The translations under genes and the position numbers were made by a program. Shown piece by piece: positions 47,350 to 57,918 of a stretch of 64,000 bases of DNA. The notes below the pieces were generated by a model. The model ran no database searches and had not been told where the DNA came from. It saw only the letters and a program-made list of their open reading frames with translations. The first letter of the stretch is position 1, and each line of letters starts with the position of its first letter. The stretch is from Mytilus californianus (taxonomy: Eukaryota > Mollusca > Bivalvia > Mytilida > Mytilidae), in contig NW_026262593.1 in assembly GCF_021869535.1 (NCBI RefSeq), positions 61,092,318-61,156,317 on the forward strand, read 5' to 3'.

Positions 47350-47576
47350 TTGATTGATTGTTGGTTGCTTTACGCCGCATTAGCACAACAAGGCTATATC
47401 GCGGCGAGAGCTAATTCGAATATTTTTTACAATTTAAAGCATATTCTTAAAATCAGACAAAAGGTCCTTCAATAAACTAAAATTCTAGATTAAAGCAAAT
47501 TGATTATTTACAAGTAAAAATGAACATTAAGATAACGTGATAAAAATTTTAAATCGTTTTAAATATAATAACATTT

Positions 47577-50500
47577 TTATATTTTAGAATATATTCCAAC
47601 TTCTTTTAAAAATGAAACAATATTTGTAAATGAAACATTATTAAATAAATCATACATATTATTGACATTGAAATGCTTCTTACGAATATCAGCAAAGTCA
47701 ATACAATTGATTAAAACATGTTTAATAGTATACTTGCAGTTGCAAGGTATACATTGTGGTTCTACTTCATTTTTTAAAAGATATTCGTGTGTTATTCTAG
47801 TATGACCAATACGACATCTAGAAATAACACACTGATCTTTTCTGCACATAAAATTATTGAAAGGTTTACATAAATTAGGTTTAATTTCATGTAATTTATT
47901 ACCATCTTTTTTACTCCATTCATTTTTCAATATATTAAAAACATATTCTCTAATATTAGATTTAAAATCGGTATATGGTATATCACAGTTAGATAAAGGG
48001 TCACCCAGGGCATTCTTTGCCTCAAGGTCTACAGCTGTGTTTCCAAGGATTCCAACATGACTCGGCACCCATAGAAATAATATTTCTTTAAGAAGAATTT
48101 TTAAATTCCTCATTACATTTAAAATTTTGAGAATTGTTGGGTTTTTAATTTTAGTATTTTTTATAGCTTGTAAGCATGAAAGTGAATCAGAACATATAAT
48201 AAATTTGGATTTATCTGAAGAAGCAATAAATTTCAAAGCCAAAATTATTGCTTCTGCTTCAGCAGTAAAGATCGATGCATCAGATGGCAAACGGAGAGTT
48301 GCAGCTCTGTCCCTGAAGACAGCAGCAGATGCAACTCTGTCACCATCTTTTGATCCATCAGTATAGACAGTTGAAAAATCTGAATAATTGGCTTTGATTT
48401 CAGCATAGTGTTGCTGAATTAAAAGAGGATTTGTTTTATTTTTATTGTGTTCACGGAGATCAAATATCATTTTTGGTTTGGGAAGTTCCCATGGAGGACA
48501 TTTGCAAGTTTCAACTTGAGCAACAGATTTTAAATCAAAAGAAGCTAAATGTGGTTTTAAACGTATACCTAACGGAGGAATTTTATTTTCATGTTTTGCA
48601 AAAATATCTTCATAAATTGGATTAAAAACACAGATGTAGGCAGGATTATCTGAGTAGGCTTTTAGTTTGACAGCATATTAAAGTCCAAGCTTCAAACGTC
48701 TGTTAGAGAGTGAGTGCTCATCAGCCTCTACATACAGACTCTCAACTGGTGAGGTTTTAAATGCGCCAAGACATAGACGCAAACCCTGATGATGCACAGC
48801 ATCGAGAATCTGTATGTAGGACTTCCTTGCAGAGCCATACACTATAGAGCCATAATCTAGTTTAGATCTAACTAGAGATCTATATAAATTAAGTAAAATG
48901 TTGCGATCAGCACCCCAGTCGGTGCTGCCGACAACTTTTAAAATATCTAATGCTTTTAAACATTTCGATTTTAACATTTTGATATGGGGTAGAAAGGTTA
49001 ACTTTTTATCGAAAATTAACCCAAGAAATTTGGTTTCATCAACCATTTTAATTGGGTTGCCGTACAAAGTGAGTTCTGGATCAAGATGCAATTTCCTTTT
49101 GTTACAAAAATGCATCCCGACCGTTTTTGAAATGGAAAATTTAAACCCATTTTCCGAGGCCCATTTTTCAATTCTTCCAAGACATAACTGTAATTGTCTT
49201 TCTATGTTATTCATATTTTTGCCTCTATAACATATTAAAAAGTCATCAACATACAATGAACCTTCAATATTACTTTTTAAAACTTCAACAAGGCTGTTGA
49301 TTTTAAGACTAAATAATGTAACAGATAAAATACTGCCCTGAGGGACACCCATCTCTTGATCATACAGATCAGACATGGTTGAATTTACTCTAACATTAAA
49401 TTGTCTGTTAGATAAAAAATTCGAAATAAAATTTGGCATATTGCCTTTCAACCCCATATCAAACAGATCTTTTAAAATACCATACTTCCATGTAGTATCA
49501 TAGGCTTTTTCTAGATCGAAAAAGACCGACACTACATGTTCATTTTTCGCAAAACCATTACGGACAAATGATTCGAATCGAACAAGATGGTCAAGAGTAC
49601 TGCGACCTTGGCGGAATCCACACTGGATATTGGCTAAAAGCCCATTGGATTCCAGGAACCAAACAAGGCGATCATTAACCATCCGTTCTAGTGTTTTACA
49701 GACACAACTGGTAAGAGCAATTGGCCGATAATTAATAGGATCCGTGTGATCTTTACTTGGTTTTGGAATAGGCACGACGGTTGCAAGCTTCCAGATTGAT
49801 GGTAAATCACCAGATTCCCAGATGTTATTCATAAGCTGCAAAAGAGCTTCCAGCGAGGAATCTGGCAAGTGTTTTAACAGTTGGTAGTGAATATATTCAG
49901 GCCCACAAGCTGTATCATGGGCTTTTGATAGAGATGTTTTAAGTTCTTCAAGAGAAAAGAGTTTATTATAATTTTCACCATTTTTTGATTTAAAGTTTAA
50001 TTTAATTTTTTCTTTTTGTTTTTTAACTTTTTTAAAATCTTCCCTGTAGTTGTTAGAAGAAGAAGATTTCGCAAAAGTTTCACCAAGCTTGTTGGCAATA
50101 TCCTTTTCAGATGTTAATAAATCATTGCCATTTTTTAAATGTTTAACTGTGGCTTTAGAATTTTTACCTTTTATCTTTTGTATCATGTTCCATACTTTTG
50201 TCATCGGAGTGCGAGATGTTATCTCCGAGACAAATTTCTTCCAAGACGTTCGTCGTGCTTGCCTGCAAGTCCGCCGTGCTTTAGCGCGAAAAACACGGAA
50301 ATTACTCAAGTTTTCTGTCGTTGGTTGTTGGTTGAACCGTCTTTCAGATTTTTTACGGTCACCTATTGCTTGATCACAAGTATCATCAAACCATGGTTTG
50401 CTGGGATGTTTCGGATTTGCCGAGGTCTGAGGAATAGTTCTGTCAGCAATTGACGTTAAAACTGTATTAAAAGTTAAAATTGGATCTTGTAGTCTCAAAC

Positions 50501-51246
50501 ATCTTTGACTGAAGTTCCGCTTGACAGAGATTCTCAAACAAGGACCAATCCGCCTTGTCAAGTTTCAAACGTGGTACTCTCTGTTGGGCAGAAGTAAAAA
50601 GATGTTCAAGTACTATTGGAAAGTGATCACTTCCACATAGATCATCATGAACACGCCATGAATAATCCAGAAGAAGAGAGGGATCGCAAATAGTGATATC
50701 AATAGCAGAATAAGACCCGTTTCCAGGATGAAGATAAGTATTAGATCCATTATTAAAAATGCATAATCCTTCTTGAGAGACAAAGTCCTCAATGATCTTA
50801 CCTTTGATATTATGAGACTTGCTTCCCCACAAGGGGTTGTGTGCATTGAAGTCGCCCATAAGTATAAATGGTGAGGGTAATTGATCAGTGAGGTTTTTGA
50901 GTTTAGCTTTATCTATAATTGAATTGGGTGGAATATATATAGAACATAACGTAATTGTTTTATCTAATGATAAACGAATTGCAACTGCCTGCAGATCCGT
51001 GGTGAGTTGGACTGTGCTATGAATGACGTTGTCCTTCACAAAAATGGATGATCCGCCTGCAGCACGTTCATCTACCTTAGAAAATGTGCTATACATGTTG
51101 TATCCTTTTAAAGATACATTGTCACTTTCTTTTAAATGAGTTTCTTAAAGACAAAATGCAGTAGGTAAAAATGACTGAACTAGAAGCGTTAACTCGAGAA
51201 GATTTATTTTAAGACCTCGGCAATTCCATTGGATGATATTAGTCAT
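47577..51246 (-). pseudogene. outer LINE ORF2: endonuclease, reverse transcriptase, RNase H
   Basis: The ATG at 51244-51246 overlaps the ORF1 stop (ATGA). The endonuclease region has WNCRG at the start, then MGDFNAHNPLWGS and CGSDHFPIVL. RT motifs include INYRPIALTSCVCKTLERMV, CGFRQGRSTLDHLVRF, FFDLEKAYDTTW, GVPQGSILS and the catalytic YVDD. RNase H has VYTDGSKDG, FTAEAEAIILAL, CSDSLSCLQAI and WVPSHVGILGN. A C-terminal CIPCNCKYTIKHVLINC is a possible zinc-binding end. About 1223 codons, as expected for this group. Damage: TAA at 51145-51147 (codon 34, CAA in the inner copy), a 1-base frameshift near 50500, and TAA at 48678-48680 between RT and RNase H. Confidence 0.92.
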
Positions 51247-51611
51247 GATTTGTTAATAGACGGGCGAATGCTATCGAGTTTGCCAGCATTCTTATTTCGC
51301 TCACCCTGAGATTGTAAACTTTCGGGTGGCGGAACACTTTCGATTTCCATTTCTGTTTCGTCGTTAAGTGTTGAAAATCTGTTGTGTGAGGAGAGTCGTC
51401 GATCTCCAGGACCATGCGCAGCTGGTTTTACTCCGCCTCGACCCCTACCCCGCGACCTCGAATCAGAAGACTTCTGAGAGGATGTATTTGCTGGCTTCTT
51501 TGGGACATCCTTCTGTTCTGGAGAACGAAGAGGAGACGGGGCTTTAGAAGACTTTGTACTAGATGCAGAAGATAAACTAGTTTTATTAGATGCAGATGAA
51601 GGAGGACTATT
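51243..51611 (-). CDS. outer LINE ORF1, C-terminal part
   Basis: About 122 codons plus stop, continuing ORF1 after the interruption: Ser/Pro-rich (SSASNKTSLSSASSTKSSKA), then RGRGRGGVKPAAHGPGDRRL and a TGA at 51243-51245 that overlaps the ORF2 ATG in ATGA. Together with 55607-56929 it would make the same 563-residue protein as the inner copy. The start codon is on the far side of the insertion. Confidence 0.85.
   Translation of the reverse strand, partial: NSPPSSASNKTSLSSASSTKSSKAPSPLRSPEQKDVPKKPANTSSQKSSDSRSRGRGRGGVKPAAHGPGDRRLSSHNRFSTLNDETEMEIESVPPPESLQSQGERNKNAGKLDSIRPSINKS
51600..51611. repeat. target-site duplication of the inner LINE insertion
   Basis: AGGAGGACTATT, identical to 55595-55606. 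Intact ORF1 copies have this string once (GAAGGAGGACTATTGGAGAT). Confidence 0.9.
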
Positions 51612-52206
51612 GATTGATTGATTGATTGTTGGTTGCTTTACGCCGCATTAGCACAACAAGGCTATATCGCGGCGAGAGCTAATTCGAATATTTTTTACAA
51701 TTTAAAGCATATTCTTAAAATCAAACAAAAGGCCCTTCAATAAACTAAAATTCTAGATTAAAGCAAATTGATTATTTACAAATAAAAATGAACATTAAGA
51801 TAACGTGATAAAATTTAAAATCGTTTTAAATATAATAACATTTTTATATTTTAGAATATATTCCAACTTCTTTTAAGAATGAAACAATATTTGTAAATGG
51901 AACATTATTAAATAAATCATACATATTATTGACATTGAAATGCTTCTTACGAATATCAGCAAAGTCAATACAATTGATTAAAACTTGTTTTATAGTATAC
52001 TTGCAGTTACAAGGTATACATTGTGGTTCTACTTCATTTTTTAAAAGATATTCGTGTGTTATTCTAGTATGACCAATACGACATCTAGAAATAACACACT
52101 GATCTTTTCTGCACATAAAATTATTGAAAGGTTTACCTAAATTAGGTTTAATTTCACGTAATTTATTATCATCTTTTTTACTCCATTCATTTGTCACTAT
52201 ATTAAA
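51612..52206 (-). mobile_element. inner insertion, part B: LINE 3' end fragment
   Basis: A 5'-truncated piece of the same LINE. It contains the last ~117 codons of RNase H/C-terminus (NEWSKKDDNKLREIKPNLGK to the stop near 51844), the 3' UTR and the AATC tail next to the TSD at 51611. It ends upstream at ATATTAAA, where the tail of part C begins directly. It differs from the outer copy at only a few bases, so the copies are closely related. Confidence 0.9.
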
Positions 52207-52436
52207 TTGATTGATTGATTGTTGGTTGCTTTACGCCGCATTAGCACAACAAGGCTATATCGCGGCGAGAGCTAATTCGAATATTTTTTACAATTTAAAG
52301 CATATTCTTAAAATCAGACAAAAGGCCCTTCAATAAACTAAAATTCTAGATTAAAGCAAATTGATTATTTACAAATAAAAATGAACATTAAGATAACGTG
52401 ATAAAATTTAAAATCGTTTTAAATATAATAACATTT

Positions 52437-52738
52437 TTATATTTTAGAATATATTCCAACTTCTTTTAAAAATGAAACAATATTTGTAAATGAAACATTA
52501 TGAAATAAATCATACATATTATTGACATTGAAATGCTTCTTACGAATATCTGCAAAGTCAATACAATTGATTAAAACATGTTTAATAGTATACTTGCAGT
52601 TACAAGGTATACATTGTGGTTCTACTTCATTTTTTAAAAGATATTCGTGTGTTATTCTAGTATGACCAATACGACATCTAGAAATAACACACTGATCTTT
52701 TCTGCACATAAAATTATTGAAAGGTTTACATAAATTAC
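52437..52738 (-). pseudogene. ORF2 C-terminal fragment of part C
   Basis: Encodes the CRKDQCVISRCRIGHTRITH region and the CIPCNCKYTIKHVLINC cluster to the ORF2 stop. It is joined out of context to the endonuclease fragment upstream. Confidence 0.85.
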
Positions 52739-52748
52739 ATAATCTGAA

Positions 52749-53309
52749 TTAAATAGTGATATCAATAGCAGAATAAGACCCGTTTCCAGGATGAAGATAA
52801 GTATTAGATCCATCATTAAAAACGCATAATCCTTCTTGAGAGACAAAGTCCTCAATGATCTTACCTTTGATATTATGAGACTTGCTTCCCCACAAGGGGT
52901 TGTGTGCATTGAAGTCGCCCATAAGTATAAATGGTGAGGGTAATTGATCAGTGAGGTTTTTGAGTTTAGCTTTATCGATAATTGAATTGGGTGGAATATA
53001 TATAGAACATAATGTAATTGTTTTATCTAATGATAAACGAATTGCAATTGCCTGCAGATCCGTGGTGAGTTGGACTGTGCTATGAATGATGTTGTCCTTC
53101 ACAAAAATGGATGATCCGCCTGCAGCACGTTCATCTACCTTAGAAAATGTGCTATACATGTTGTATCCTTTTAAAGATACATTGTCACTTTCTTTTAAAT
53201 GAGTTTCTTGAAGACAAAATGCAGTAGGTAAAAAAGACTGAACTAGAAGCGTTAACTCGAGAAGATTTATTTTAAGACCTCGGCAATTCCATTGGATGAT
53301 ATTAGTCAT
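52749..53309 (-). pseudogene. ORF2 endonuclease fragment of part C
   Basis: MTNIIQWNCRGLKINLLELT with the undamaged CLQETHLKES (Gln where the outer copy has a stop), AAGGSSIFVKDN, MGDFNAHNPLWGS and AIDITI, ending at the deletion junction. The ATG overlaps the ORF1 stop by four bases (ATGA), which suggests ORF2 is translated by termination-reinitiation. The SDH catalytic end of the endonuclease is lost. Confidence 0.88.
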
Positions 53310-54997
53310 GTTTTGTTAATAGACGGGCGAATGCTATCGAGTTTGCCAGCATTCTTATTTCGCTCACCCTGAGATTGTAATCTTTCGGGTGGCGGAACAC
53401 TTTCGATTTCCATTTCTGATTCGTCGTTAAGTGTTGAAAATCTGTTGTGTGAGGAGAGTCGTCGATCTCCAGGACCATGCGCAGCTGGTTTTACTCCGCC
53501 TCGACCCCTACCCCGCGACCTCGAATCAGAAGACTTCTGAGAGGATGTATTTGCTGGCTTTTTTAGGACATCCTTCTGTTCTGGAGAACGAAGAGGAGAC
53601 GGGGCTTTAGAAGACTTTGTACTAGATGCAAAAGATAAACTAGTTTTATTAGATGCAGATGAAGGAGGACTATTGGAGATGGAAGAATCATCAATGTCAC
53701 TGGGAAGATCCCAGACAGATTCACCGCCCCAACTGTCTGATTTAACTGTATCTTTTTTATTTGATTTCTTTTTTTCATTTTTTTTAGATGATGACATTGA
53801 GCTCTGTAAGGAAGATTGAGTTGACTGAGTACTGGTTTTAGAAGGTGTTGGTTTTCTTGGAATTAATATTTTATCGTTAGGTTCTGTTTCAACAGGCAGC
53901 ATTGTAAATGTCTCAGCATCAATTGGCCAGGTCATGCGAGTTTGTGTATGCTCGTGACTGAATGAGCGGACAACTTTGCTGGCGTACGACGGTCTGTTCG
54001 AAACAAGGAGATCATTCGAAACAGAAGCTATCTGTTTAGCTTCTGGGTAACTGATGTTTCTTTCTGTTTTAATTTTGATAATATTTTTTTCTTTAAGGTA
54101 AACAGGGCAGTCCCTAGATGATGAAAAATGGGATTCACCACAGTTTACGCATTTAGAAGATTCAGAGCTACAGGTTGTTCCCTCGTGTCCTTCGTCAGAA
54201 CACTTGAAGCATCTCTGCGTACCACGACATTGTTTGCTTCCATGACCAAACTTTTGACAAGTGAAGCATCGAATTGGGTTAGGGATAAACCTGTCAACTC
54301 TGATTCCGAAGCAACCTAAAGTAATAGATGGAGGAGGAGTTGGAGTTCTAAATGTCAAAAGATATGTATTTAATTTGATTATATTTCCATTCTTTTTTAT
54401 TTGAAATCTAACAACATCAGTTACACCTTGGCTTGAAAGTTCCTCACAGATTTCTTCCACGGTAAGGTCACCAAGGTATTGACTTCTGTCTCGAATGATC
54501 CCCTTACAGCTGTTCAAACTGTTGTGAGGAGAGGCAGAAACAGGAAAGTTTGTAATTGTTGTCAGTGTAAGCAAATTTGTTGATTGACTTTTGTTGGAAC
54601 ATTCAACCAACAAATTGCCTGATCTCATTTTTGAAACTTTTTTTACAGTACCAGCAACGCTTTGAATTTGTTTGTGAATCACAAAGGGAGATATTTTGGA
54701 AATTGGTTTTTCATCTGTTCCTTTTATTACAATAAATCTGGGCCAAATGTCATCTTCCTGACAGGGCACTGAATCATCACATTTTCTTTTTTTATGTATT
54801 AAAGCTGATTTAGAGGGTTGGTTTTGTTGTGCCATAGGAAATGAGAAAGATTCACCATTCTTGTCATCCACCCACCTCGGAGTGCCTACAAGGGCGATGC
54901 TGTGTTTCCGTGGCGAGCCGGGGTCAAGTGCTAATGCTGAAAACGAGCTCCAAGTATAACATGTATAACGTAGCTGGTCCCCAAAATTAGCACCCAA
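53306..54997 (-). CDS. LINE ORF1 protein, intact (563 aa), three CCHC knuckles
   Basis: The only undamaged ORF1 in the window. Residues ~85-220 look like an RRM-type RNA-binding region (WPRFIVIKGTDEKPISKISP, YLGDLTVEEICEELSSQGVT). Three zinc knuckles follow: CFTCQKFGHGSKQC (244-257), CFKCSDEGHEGTTC (263-276) and CVNCGESHFSSSRDC (283-297). The C-terminal 250 residues are low-complexity Ser/Lys/Pro with an RGRGRG box. It is expected to bind element RNA in the cytoplasm and form the retrotransposition particle. The start is the first ATG after the 5' UTR (MGANFGDQLR), shared by the other copy. Confidence 0.92.
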   Translation of the reverse strand: MGANFGDQLRYTCYTWSSFSALALDPGSPRKHSIALVGTPRWVDDKNGESFSFPMAQQNQPSKSALIHKKRKCDDSVPCQEDDIWPRFIVIKGTDEKPISKISPFVIHKQIQSVAGTVKKVSKMRSGNLLVECSNKSQSTNLLTLTTITNFPVSASPHNSLNSCKGIIRDRSQYLGDLTVEEICEELSSQGVTDVVRFQIKKNGNIIKLNTYLLTFRTPTPPPSITLGCFGIRVDRFIPNPIRCFTCQKFGHGSKQCRGTQRCFKCSDEGHEGTTCSSESSKCVNCGESHFSSSRDCPVYLKEKNIIKIKTERNISYPEAKQIASVSNDLLVSNRPSYASKVVRSFSHEHTQTRMTWPIDAETFTMLPVETEPNDKILIPRKPTPSKTSTQSTQSSLQSSMSSSKKNEKKKSNKKDTVKSDSWGGESVWDLPSDIDDSSISNSPPSSASNKTSLSFASSTKSSKAPSPLRSPEQKDVLKKPANTSSQKSSDSRSRGRGRGGVKPAAHGPGDRRLSSHNRFSTLNDESEMEIESVPPPERLQSQGERNKNAGKLDSIRPSINKT

Positions 54998-55594
54998 GAT
55001 CCACTGCGGAAAGCACCAGATGTTCCAAGAATGGTATACTCAAGCAGAGCGTATCCATCAAGCGAAATAGAAAGCGTACCACTTGATTGACCCATGAGCC
55101 ATCGCCTTCTTCAGTTATCCGAAATATAAATAGCTTTATTTAAAACACATGTGTATATCATGAAAATTGTTACAAGAAAGCTTATTGTTGAGGATTAACT
55201 GAAGGGCTCGACATGACCAGCCGATTGATCGAACCGGGTCCATCCGACCTCCCGTTTAGATGATATTGGAGCCAAAGCAGCTTATTGAACTGTAGTCTTG
55301 TCCGTCCGGGTATTTTCTGACCGTAAGGAGTCTGGCTACAGTCCTCATCCGCAAGGATCTCGTCAACCACCGACACGGGTAGCAACCCACGGCCAACGGG
55401 TTGGAGAGCCTATTTTATTCAAAACATCGGGCAACTCGTACGATGTTCGGATCACTTTAGTCTGGTCTCTACCCTTCGACCTGTCCAGCATGGGTAACCC
55501 TACCAGGAGACGAAGCTCCAACTGGCATAGCTCTTGGGGTCACTGAGACACGCAAGCCCCCCGACCACGGCAAGGATAGCGATCCACCGGGGGG

Positions 55595-55606
55595 AGGAGG
55601 ACTATT
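55595..55606. repeat. target-site duplication of the inner LINE insertion (second copy)
   Basis: AGGAGGACTATT, matching 51600-51611. Confidence 0.9.
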
Positions 55607-56929
55607 GGAGATGGAAGAATCATCTATGTCACTGGGAAGATCCCAGACAGATTCACCGCCCCAACTGTCTGATTTAACTGTATCTTTTTTATTTGATTTC
55701 TTTTTTTCATTATTTTTAGATGATGACATTGAGCTCTGTAAGGAAGATTGAGTTGACTGAGTACTGGTTTTAGAAGGTGTTGGTTTTCTTGGAACTAATA
55801 TTTTATCGTTAGGTTCTGTTTCAACAGGCAGCATTGTAAATGTCTCAGCATCAATTGGCCAGGTCATGCGAGTTTGTGTATGCTCGTGACTGAATGAGCG
55901 GACAACTTTGCTGGCGTACGATGGTCTGTTCGAAACAAGGAGATCATTCGAAACAGAAGCTATCTGTTTAGCTTCTGGGTAACTGATGTTTCTTTCTGTT
56001 TTAATTTTGATAATATTTTTTTCTTTAAGGTAAACAGGGCAGTCCCTAGATGATGAAAAATGGGATTCACCACAGTTTACGCATTTAGAAGATTCAGAGC
56101 TACAGGTTGTTCCCTCGTGTCCTTCGTCAGAACACTTGAAGCATCTCTGCGTACCACGACATTGTTTGCTTCCATGACCAAACTTTTGACAAGTGAAGCA
56201 TCGAATTGGGTTAGGGATAAACCTGTCAACTCTGATTCCGAAGCAACCTAAAGTAATAGATGGAGGAGGAGTTGGAGTTCTAAATGTCAAAAGATATGTA
56301 TTTAATTTGATTATATTTCCATTCTTTTTTATTTGAAATCTAACAACATCAGTTACACCTTGGCTTGAAAGTTCCTCACAGATTTCTTCCACGGTAAGGT
56401 CACCAAGGTATTGACTTCTGTCTCGAATGATCCCCTTACAGCTGTTCAAACTGTTGTGAGGAGAGGCAGAAACAGGAAAGTTTGTAATTGTTGTCAGTGT
56501 AAGCAAATTTGTTGACTGACTTTTGTTGGAACATTCAACCAACAAATTGCCTGATCTCATTTTTGAAACTTTTTTTACAGTACCAGCAACGCTTTGAATT
56601 TGTTTGTGAATCACAAAGGGAGATATTTTGGAAATTGGTTTTTCATCTGTTCCTTTTATTACAATAAATCTGGACCAACTGTCATCTTCCTGACAGGGCA
56701 CTGAATCATCACATTTTCTTTTTTTATGTATTAAAGCTGATTTAGAGGGTTGGTTTTGTTGTGCCATAGGAAATGAGAAAGATTCACCATTCTTGTCATC
56801 CACCCACCTCGGGGTGCCTACAAGGGCGATGCTGTGTTTCCGTGGCGAGCCGGGGTCAAGTGCTAATGCTGAAAACGAGCTCCAAGTATAACATGTATAA
56901 CGTAGCTGGTCCCCAAAATTAGCACCCAA
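55607..56929 (-). CDS. outer LINE ORF1, N-terminal part (interrupted)
   Basis: 441 codons from the family start MGANFGDQLR, including the RRM-like region and all three CCHC knuckles. It is nearly identical to the inner copy (SWSRF in place of IWPRF is one of few changes). After the TSD the frame runs into the 5' UTR of part C and stops near 55469. Confidence 0.9.
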
Positions 56930-57527
56930 GATCCACTGCGGAAAGCACCAGATGTTCCAAGAATAGTATACTCAAGCAGAGCGTATCCATCAAGCGAAAT
57001 AGAAAGCGTACCACTTGATTGACCCATGAGCCATCGCCTTCTTCAGTTATCCGAAATATAAATAGCTTAATTTAAAACACATGTGTATATAATGAAAATT
57101 GTTACAAGAAAGCTTATTGTTGAGGATTAACTGAAGGGCTCGACATGACCAGCCGATTGATCGAACCGGGTCCATCCGACCTCCCGTTTAGATGATATTG
57201 GAGCCAAAGCAGCTTATTGAACTATAGTCTCGTCCGTCCGGGTATTTTTCTGACCGTAAGAAGTCTGGCTACAGCCCTCATCCGCAAGGATCTCGTCAAC
57301 CACCGACACGGGTAGCAACCCACGGCCAACGGGTTGGAGAGCCTATTTTATTTAAAACATCGGGCAACTCATACGATGTTCGGATCACTTTAGTCTGGTC
57401 TCTACCCTTCGACCTGTCCAGCATGGGTAACCCTACCAGGAGACGAAGCTCCAACTGGCATAGCTCTTGGGGTCACTGAGACACGCAAGCCCCCCGACCA
57501 CGGCAAGGATAGCGATCCACCGGGGGG
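56930..57527 (-). promoter_or_regulatory. LINE 5' UTR of the outer element
   Basis: A ~600-bp GC-richer leader present in all three copies with a 5' end (56930-57527, 54998-55594, 24479-24988). It is nearly identical in the first two. By analogy with other LINEs it should hold the internal promoter. It begins CCCCCCGGTGGATCGCTATC and contains GTCATGTCGAGCCCTTCAGT. Confidence 0.6.
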
Positions 57528-57539
57528 CAGGAAGTTTGA
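57528..57539. repeat. target-site duplication of the outer LINE (5' side)
   Basis: CAGGAAGTTTGA, identical to 47338-47349. Confidence 0.9.
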
Positions 57540-57846
57540 AATTCTCTGCTTATGTACATGAAATCATCATTCACGGTAGCTAGTCCAAGCAAATTAGACA
57601 GCGAATAAAACAACTTAAAAAACGATGAATTGAATTGAAATTTAGAGCAGGTAGAACAAAATATATTTTTATGGATTTGACTCATTTATTTCAATTGGTA
57701 TTCAAATCGGGTTTCTGACAAGAATCAAAATATTCATATCTTTCAGGATAGTATATAATTAATTATAAATATATCGACCTAAGACTTCATCTTCTTTCAG
57801 GTCAATATATCCTTGTATCGACCTCATACAAAGGCTATAATTACTT

Positions 57847-57918
57847 TGGCAAACGTTTTACTGCCGGTCGGAAGAAGACCAAGTGACCATACTTCTATTC
57901 CCCAGTCACCCTTAGGGG
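57847..57918 (-). mobile_element. family T retroposon, 5' end fragment
   Basis: ACGTTTTACTGCCGGTCGGA, ACCATACTTCTATTCCCCAG and TCACCCTTAGGGG match the 5' end of the family. The remainder is missing. Confidence 0.75.

Larger units (their letters stand above)
52207..55594 (-). mobile_element. inner insertion, part C: LINE with internal deletion
   Basis: 5' UTR (55594-54998), complete ORF1, and ORF2 only as the first ~185 codons of endonuclease. Then, through a ~13-base filler at about 52737-52750, it jumps to the last ~90 codons of ORF2, the 3' UTR and the AATC tail at 52207. RT and most of RNase H are missing. The 5' end (CCCCCCGG) abuts the TSD at 55595. It could make ORF1 protein but cannot mobilise itself. 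Confidence 0.92.
47350..57527 (-). mobile_element. full-length LINE (I/Nimb-like, with RNase H), interrupted by a second LINE
   Basis: On the minus strand: 5' end at 57527 (a CCCCCCGGTGGATCG start), ~600-bp 5' UTR, ORF1, ORF2 (endonuclease, RT, RNase H), ~230-bp 3' UTR and a tail AAGCAACCAACAATCAATCA. The 12-bp TSD CAGGAAGTTTGA (47338-47349, 57528-57539) proves one insertion event. A second element plus its own TSD (51612-55606) lies within ORF1; without it the LINE is about 6.2 kb. ORF1 is intact apart from that insertion, and ORF2 carries two stops and one frameshift. RT followed by RNase H places it in the I group, and Nimb elements are typical in molluscs; clade placement is by memory. 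Confidence 0.92.

Noticed and set aside
48898..49230. 110-residue plus-strand frame, and others opposite ORF2
   Set aside because: They are antisense shadows of the LINE ORF2, which has clear RT motifs on the minus strand.
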